64,000 nt of DNA from Allohoeflea poritis (GTDB lineage: Bacteria; Pseudomonadota; Alphaproteobacteria; Rhizobiales; Rhizobiaceae): NCBI RefSeq assembly GCF_027889715.1, contig NZ_JAPJZH010000016.1, forward strand, positions 47,552-111,551, given 5' to 3'. Below the pieces are notes generated by a model. The model was not told the DNA's origin and searched no databases. It saw nothing but the letters and a program-made list of their open reading frames with translations. This document shows, piece by piece, positions 61,734-64,000 of the stretch (position 1 is the first letter of the stretch; each line of letters starts with the position of its first letter). Position numbers and translations under genes: made by a program.

Positions 61734-62626
61734 CACATGTTCTGGTGACCGGCGGCAGCGGAACGGTCGGCCGCTTCATCGTCGACGACCTGCTCGAACA
61801 CGGATACGAGGTCACGATTGCCGGCAGGAACGCCCCGGAGCCGGACGTGTTCCGCGCGCCCGTGCGCTTCATCCCCCTGTCGCTCGATCCGAAAGCGCAT
61901 TTCAGCCAGGTCCTGGCCGGTTGCGACATGCTCGTCCACGCCGCCTTCTCGCATGAAAAGGGCCGCTATCGGGGCGGTGAAGGCGATGATGTTCCCGGCT
62001 TCTGGCGCAGCAACTTCCTGGCGACATTGCTTTTGTTCAATACGGCGGCACAGGCGGGCATAAAACGCGGCGTGTTTCTTTCAAGCCGCGCAGCTTATGG
62101 GAGGCAAGCTCCGGGTGCGAGGCTTGTCGAAGCGATGCCGTCGCATCCCGACACCCATTACGGCGCCGTGAAACTGGCCTGCGAACGCCATCTGCGGAAA
62201 CTGAACCGCGAAAGCGGGCTTGTCGTCGCCAGCTTGCGTATCACCGGCGTTTACGGATCGTCGGCACTAGGCGCGGCACATAAATGGCAATCACTTTTTG
62301 CCAATTACCTGGATGGGCGACCGGTTGAGCCCCGCTGCGGCACCGAGGTCCATGGCCGCGATGTCGCGAGCGCAGTCCGGCAAGTGCTGGAGGCCGATGA
62401 AATCGAAGTGGCCGGAAAGGTCTTCAATGTCTCCGACCTGCTCGTCGACCATCATGACCTGCTGGAAATCGTTGCTGCCAACACCGGCTGCAACAATCCG
62501 CTGCCGGCGAAAGCCGACAGCGCGTCCTGCAATGTCATGGATACAACCAGGCTGCGGAGACTCGGCTGGCGGCCGGGCGGTGTGGACTTGTTGAAATCCG
62601 AAGTCGCCCGTCTTGTGGAGAACTAG
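61730..62626 (+). CDS. sqdC: NAD-dependent epimerase/dehydratase, SqdC-like
   Basis: This 298-aa SDR-like protein has the NAD motif VLVTGGSGTVGRFIVDDLLEHGYEV, HYGAVKLACERHLR as the active-site YxxxK region, SLRITGVYG, and the ending VFNVSDLLVDHHDLLEIVAAN. In sulfolipid operons the third gene, sqdC, encodes this kind of reductase-like protein, whose step is not fully settled. It overlaps sqdD by four bases (ATGA). The stop is immediately followed by a dispersed 22-base motif and IS5 remnant. Confidence 0.82.
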   Translation: MTHVLVTGGSGTVGRFIVDDLLEHGYEVTIAGRNAPEPDVFRAPVRFIPLSLDPKAHFSQVLAGCDMLVHAAFSHEKGRYRGGEGDDVPGFWRSNFLATLLLFNTAAQAGIKRGVFLSSRAAYGRQAPGARLVEAMPSHPDTHYGAVKLACERHLRKLNRESGLVVASLRITGVYGSSALGAAHKWQSLFANYLDGRPVEPRCGTEVHGRDVASAVRQVLEADEIEVAGKVFNVSDLLVDHHDLLEIVAANTGCNNPLPAKADSASCNVMDTTRLRRLGWRPGGVDLLKSEVARLVEN

Positions 62627-62646
62627 AGCAATTCTGAGTTAGATTG
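62625..62646 (+). repeat. Dispersed 22-bp motif, copy 1
   Basis: This 22-base motif (AGAGCAATTCTGAG then TTAGATTG) begins on the sqdC stop codon. The copy at 46373-46394 matches at 19 of 22 positions and lies after the SH3-domain gene. Both are just past gene ends, as expected of a dispersed intergenic repeat. Confidence 0.5.
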
Positions 62647-62683
62647 GAACTGGTTCCGCGCGGCGCTCGCTGACAGAAGCACT

Positions 62684-62895
62684 GAAGCCTTCATGCCCTC
62701 GTCGAAGAACCGCAAGATCGAAATCTCGCAGGACGGGGAACTCTGCCGCCAGCGCCACCAGATCGACTACATGTTTGGCAAGCTCAAGGACTGGTGGCGC
62801 ATCGCAACAAGCTACGACCGATACGCCCACACCTTCTCTCAGCTTTTGCATCGCCGCAACCGTCGCGTTCTGGTTGTTATCAATGAGCCCTGAGC
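62684..62895 (+). pseudogene. IS5-family transposase remnant (C-terminal end, frameshifted)
   Basis: The frame from 62693 encodes RHQIDYMFGKLKDWWRIATSYDRYAHTF, the C-terminal DDE-transposase signature of IS5-family elements (IS427-like). The expected final SICIAATVAFWL is found in another frame after about 62830, so a frameshift separates the parts. The N-terminal two thirds are missing and no terminal inverted repeat is apparent. It ends next to the stop of the ankyrin gene on the opposite strand. Confidence 0.8.
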
Positions 62896-63612
62896 TTAGT
62901 TTCCCTCCAGAAGCGCCCGAAACCTTTCTTGCATTTCTTGCGAGTTATATTCCACAGCAATTTCAAGCGGAGAAAGTCCGCTGTCCGATTGCGCATCGAG
63001 TACAAGGCCGTGCTCAAAGAGAACATCCAGCACATCGGGATTTCTACCAAATCGGGCGACAAGGTGCGCTGCGGTCCAACCGAGACCGTCTCGGGCGTTT
63101 GGATCGGCTCCCGCATCGAGCAGTATCAGATAGGTTTCGATATTTTGGCTGTGGGCGATCGCTGCCATGAGCGGCGTAGCGTATTTGTCGTCCGTCCAGT
63201 GAGGTGAGAGACCCTTTTCGAGCAGCAGTTTCAACATGCCTGTGTGATCATTTCTTGCCGCGTGATGCAGGGCCGTGTTCCAGATGCTATTGGGTGCTTT
63301 GCCCTCCACAAGGACAAGAGGCTCTTGCAGCCTTTCCGCCTCCTCGAAAAAAACCTCCAAGGTTGCCGGGTCCGGGTTCTTGTAGGCAATCAAAAAAGAC
63401 AATCGCCCACCTGACCATGAGCGGCCATTGGGAGAAACACCGGTGGCAAAGAGCCGCCGAACATCGTCGACCTTTGCAGATTCGGCCCAATCCAGATCAC
63501 AGGTCGGACAGTCCTGCGCCATCACACTTTTCGATGCAATGGCGCACAAAATGAAAATGGCGACACAAAGTCCAGTTCCTGCTTTTGCGCAAATCGCAAC
63601 CGAAGGATACAT
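62896..63612 (-). CDS. Exported ankyrin-repeat protein
   Basis: This 238-aa protein has a signal peptide (FILCAIASKSVMAQ) and CPTCDL just after it, then four or five ankyrin repeats: SKVDDVRRLFATGVSPNGRSW, NTALHHAARNDHTGMLKLLLEKGLSPHWTDDKYATPLMAAIAHSQNIETYLILLDAGADPNARDGLGWTAAHLVARFGRNPDVLDVLFEHGLVLDAQSDSGLSPLEIAVEYNSQEMQERF. Ankyrin proteins of this type are periplasmic or secreted binding scaffolds; the partner is unknown. It lies between two oppositely oriented IS5-type remnants, which suggests it moved in or was trapped with them. Confidence 0.82.
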   Translation of the reverse strand: MYPSVAICAKAGTGLCVAIFILCAIASKSVMAQDCPTCDLDWAESAKVDDVRRLFATGVSPNGRSWSGGRLSFLIAYKNPDPATLEVFFEEAERLQEPLVLVEGKAPNSIWNTALHHAARNDHTGMLKLLLEKGLSPHWTDDKYATPLMAAIAHSQNIETYLILLDAGADPNARDGLGWTAAHLVARFGRNPDVLDVLFEHGLVLDAQSDSGLSPLEIAVEYNSQEMQERFRALLEGN

Positions 63613-63944
63613 CGTATGCTCTCCTTGGCACGGTCATTGATCTTTGTTCTCGAGCTCTCCACAGCGCCGTGCAAGTATTCCCATTAGCGAATTGGAATGC
63701 CATTTTCGGAAAAAATGACACCATCATTTTCTGACTTAATGCCATACTCCAGCTTTTTGCGACCTGCCAATGCGGATGGTCTTGACCTTCTCACTGAAAG
63801 CGGTCGGTGGAGCGCTTCCGGCAAACGATGGTAGAACCCGCAACTGAGACATCACCACCTGCATCGCAAGTATCCGGTGACGACTGGTTGTGGTGTACTC
63901 CGTATTTGTGAGTACGCCGCCTGGCTAGGCTCAGGACTCATTGA
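63613..63944 (-). other. Intergenic region upstream of the ankyrin gene; no gene seen
   Basis: These 332 bases hold no convincing gene. The short minus-strand frame 63497-63745 mostly overlaps the ankyrin gene in another frame. The left part may contain its promoter; the right end grades into the IS5 remnant at 63945. The sequence AAAATGACACCATCATTTTC (63712-63731) contains a GAAAATGA-type dyad (AAAATGA/TCATTTT). Confidence 0.4.
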
Positions 63945-64000
63945 TCAGAGCCAGAATGCGACGGTTGCGGCGATACAGATGGCCGAGAAGAAGGTGTGGG
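63945..64000 (-). mobile_element. IS5-family transposase, C-terminal end (partial, runs off the window)
   Basis: On the minus strand the last 56 bases encode the terminal HTFFSAICIAATVAFWL of an IS5-family transposase, with stop at 63945-63947. The region around the stop closely matches 62836-62895 on the opposite strand, including the bases after the stop. The rest lies beyond the window, so whether it is complete is unknown. Confidence 0.8.

Overview
The window reads as chromosome of an alphaproteobacterium of the Hyphomicrobiales (Rhizobiales). The main reasons are a CtrA/ChpT/SciP cell-cycle cluster, an EipA-type (DUF1134) envelope protein, Omp25/Omp31-like outer-membrane proteins, a sqdB-sqdD-sqdC sulfolipid operon, an alphaproteobacterial serC leader RNA and several TRAP transporters. 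The genus cannot be read from the sequence.

Layout. (1) 0-13.2 kb is a catabolic region with two TRAP systems. The first (62-5428) joins a TAXI binding protein and a fused permease to a PLP lyase-like enzyme and an Ldh_2-family dehydrogenase. The second (5619-13203) has a divergent TetR regulator, an ArgE/DapE-type deacylase, a DAO-family oxidase, an M19 dipeptidase-like protein and DctP/DctQ/DctM. Two near-identical operator-like sites precede its two transcription units. (2) 13.2-15.1 kb is sparse, with a YchJ-like protein and a hypothetical. (3) 15.16-20.8 kb is an island bounded by a 3' tRNA-Arg fragment and an intact tRNA-Arg(CCG). It carries a minus-strand operon (aldo/keto reductase, small membrane protein, Tat-exported TIM-barrel protein, propeller/alpha-beta-hydrolase fusion, truncated LysR) and a divergent LysR regulator. 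An excisionase-like gene and a tyrosine integrase lie just outside it, before tRNA-Met. Repeats in 11-bp-spaced pairs look like integrase arm sites.

(4) 22.9-26.6 kb holds a Gfo/Idh/MocA dehydrogenase, a DegT aminotransferase and mnmA. (5) 26.8-31.6 kb is the cell-cycle core: sciP, a PqiA-like protein, fliJ-like, ctrA, a receiver-domain protein, chpT and eipA, with several CtrA-like boxes and a GANTC cluster before ctrA. (6) 31.8-46.3 kb is mostly housekeeping: a large coiled-coil membrane protein, an rRNA methyltransferase, an RluA-family pseudouridine synthase, rpoH, purA, a DMT exporter, serA-serC with a structured leader, a glycosyltransferase and an SH3/PYHP-repeat protein. (7) 46.4-59.5 kb is envelope: two outer-membrane proteins, glmM, ftsH, tilS and the cpoB-pal-tolB-tolA-tolR-tolQ-ybgC block. 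(8) 59.6-62.6 kb is sqdBDC. (9) The right end has a secreted ankyrin protein between two oppositely oriented IS5-type transposase remnants.

Together, the core is a conserved chromosomal backbone in which CtrA-like boxes also precede envelope genes (eipA, an Omp, tolQ). The accessory parts are the TRAP catabolic region, the tRNA-Arg island and the IS-flanked ankyrin gene. Every functional call rests on reading translated sequence and motifs by eye; no database search was run.
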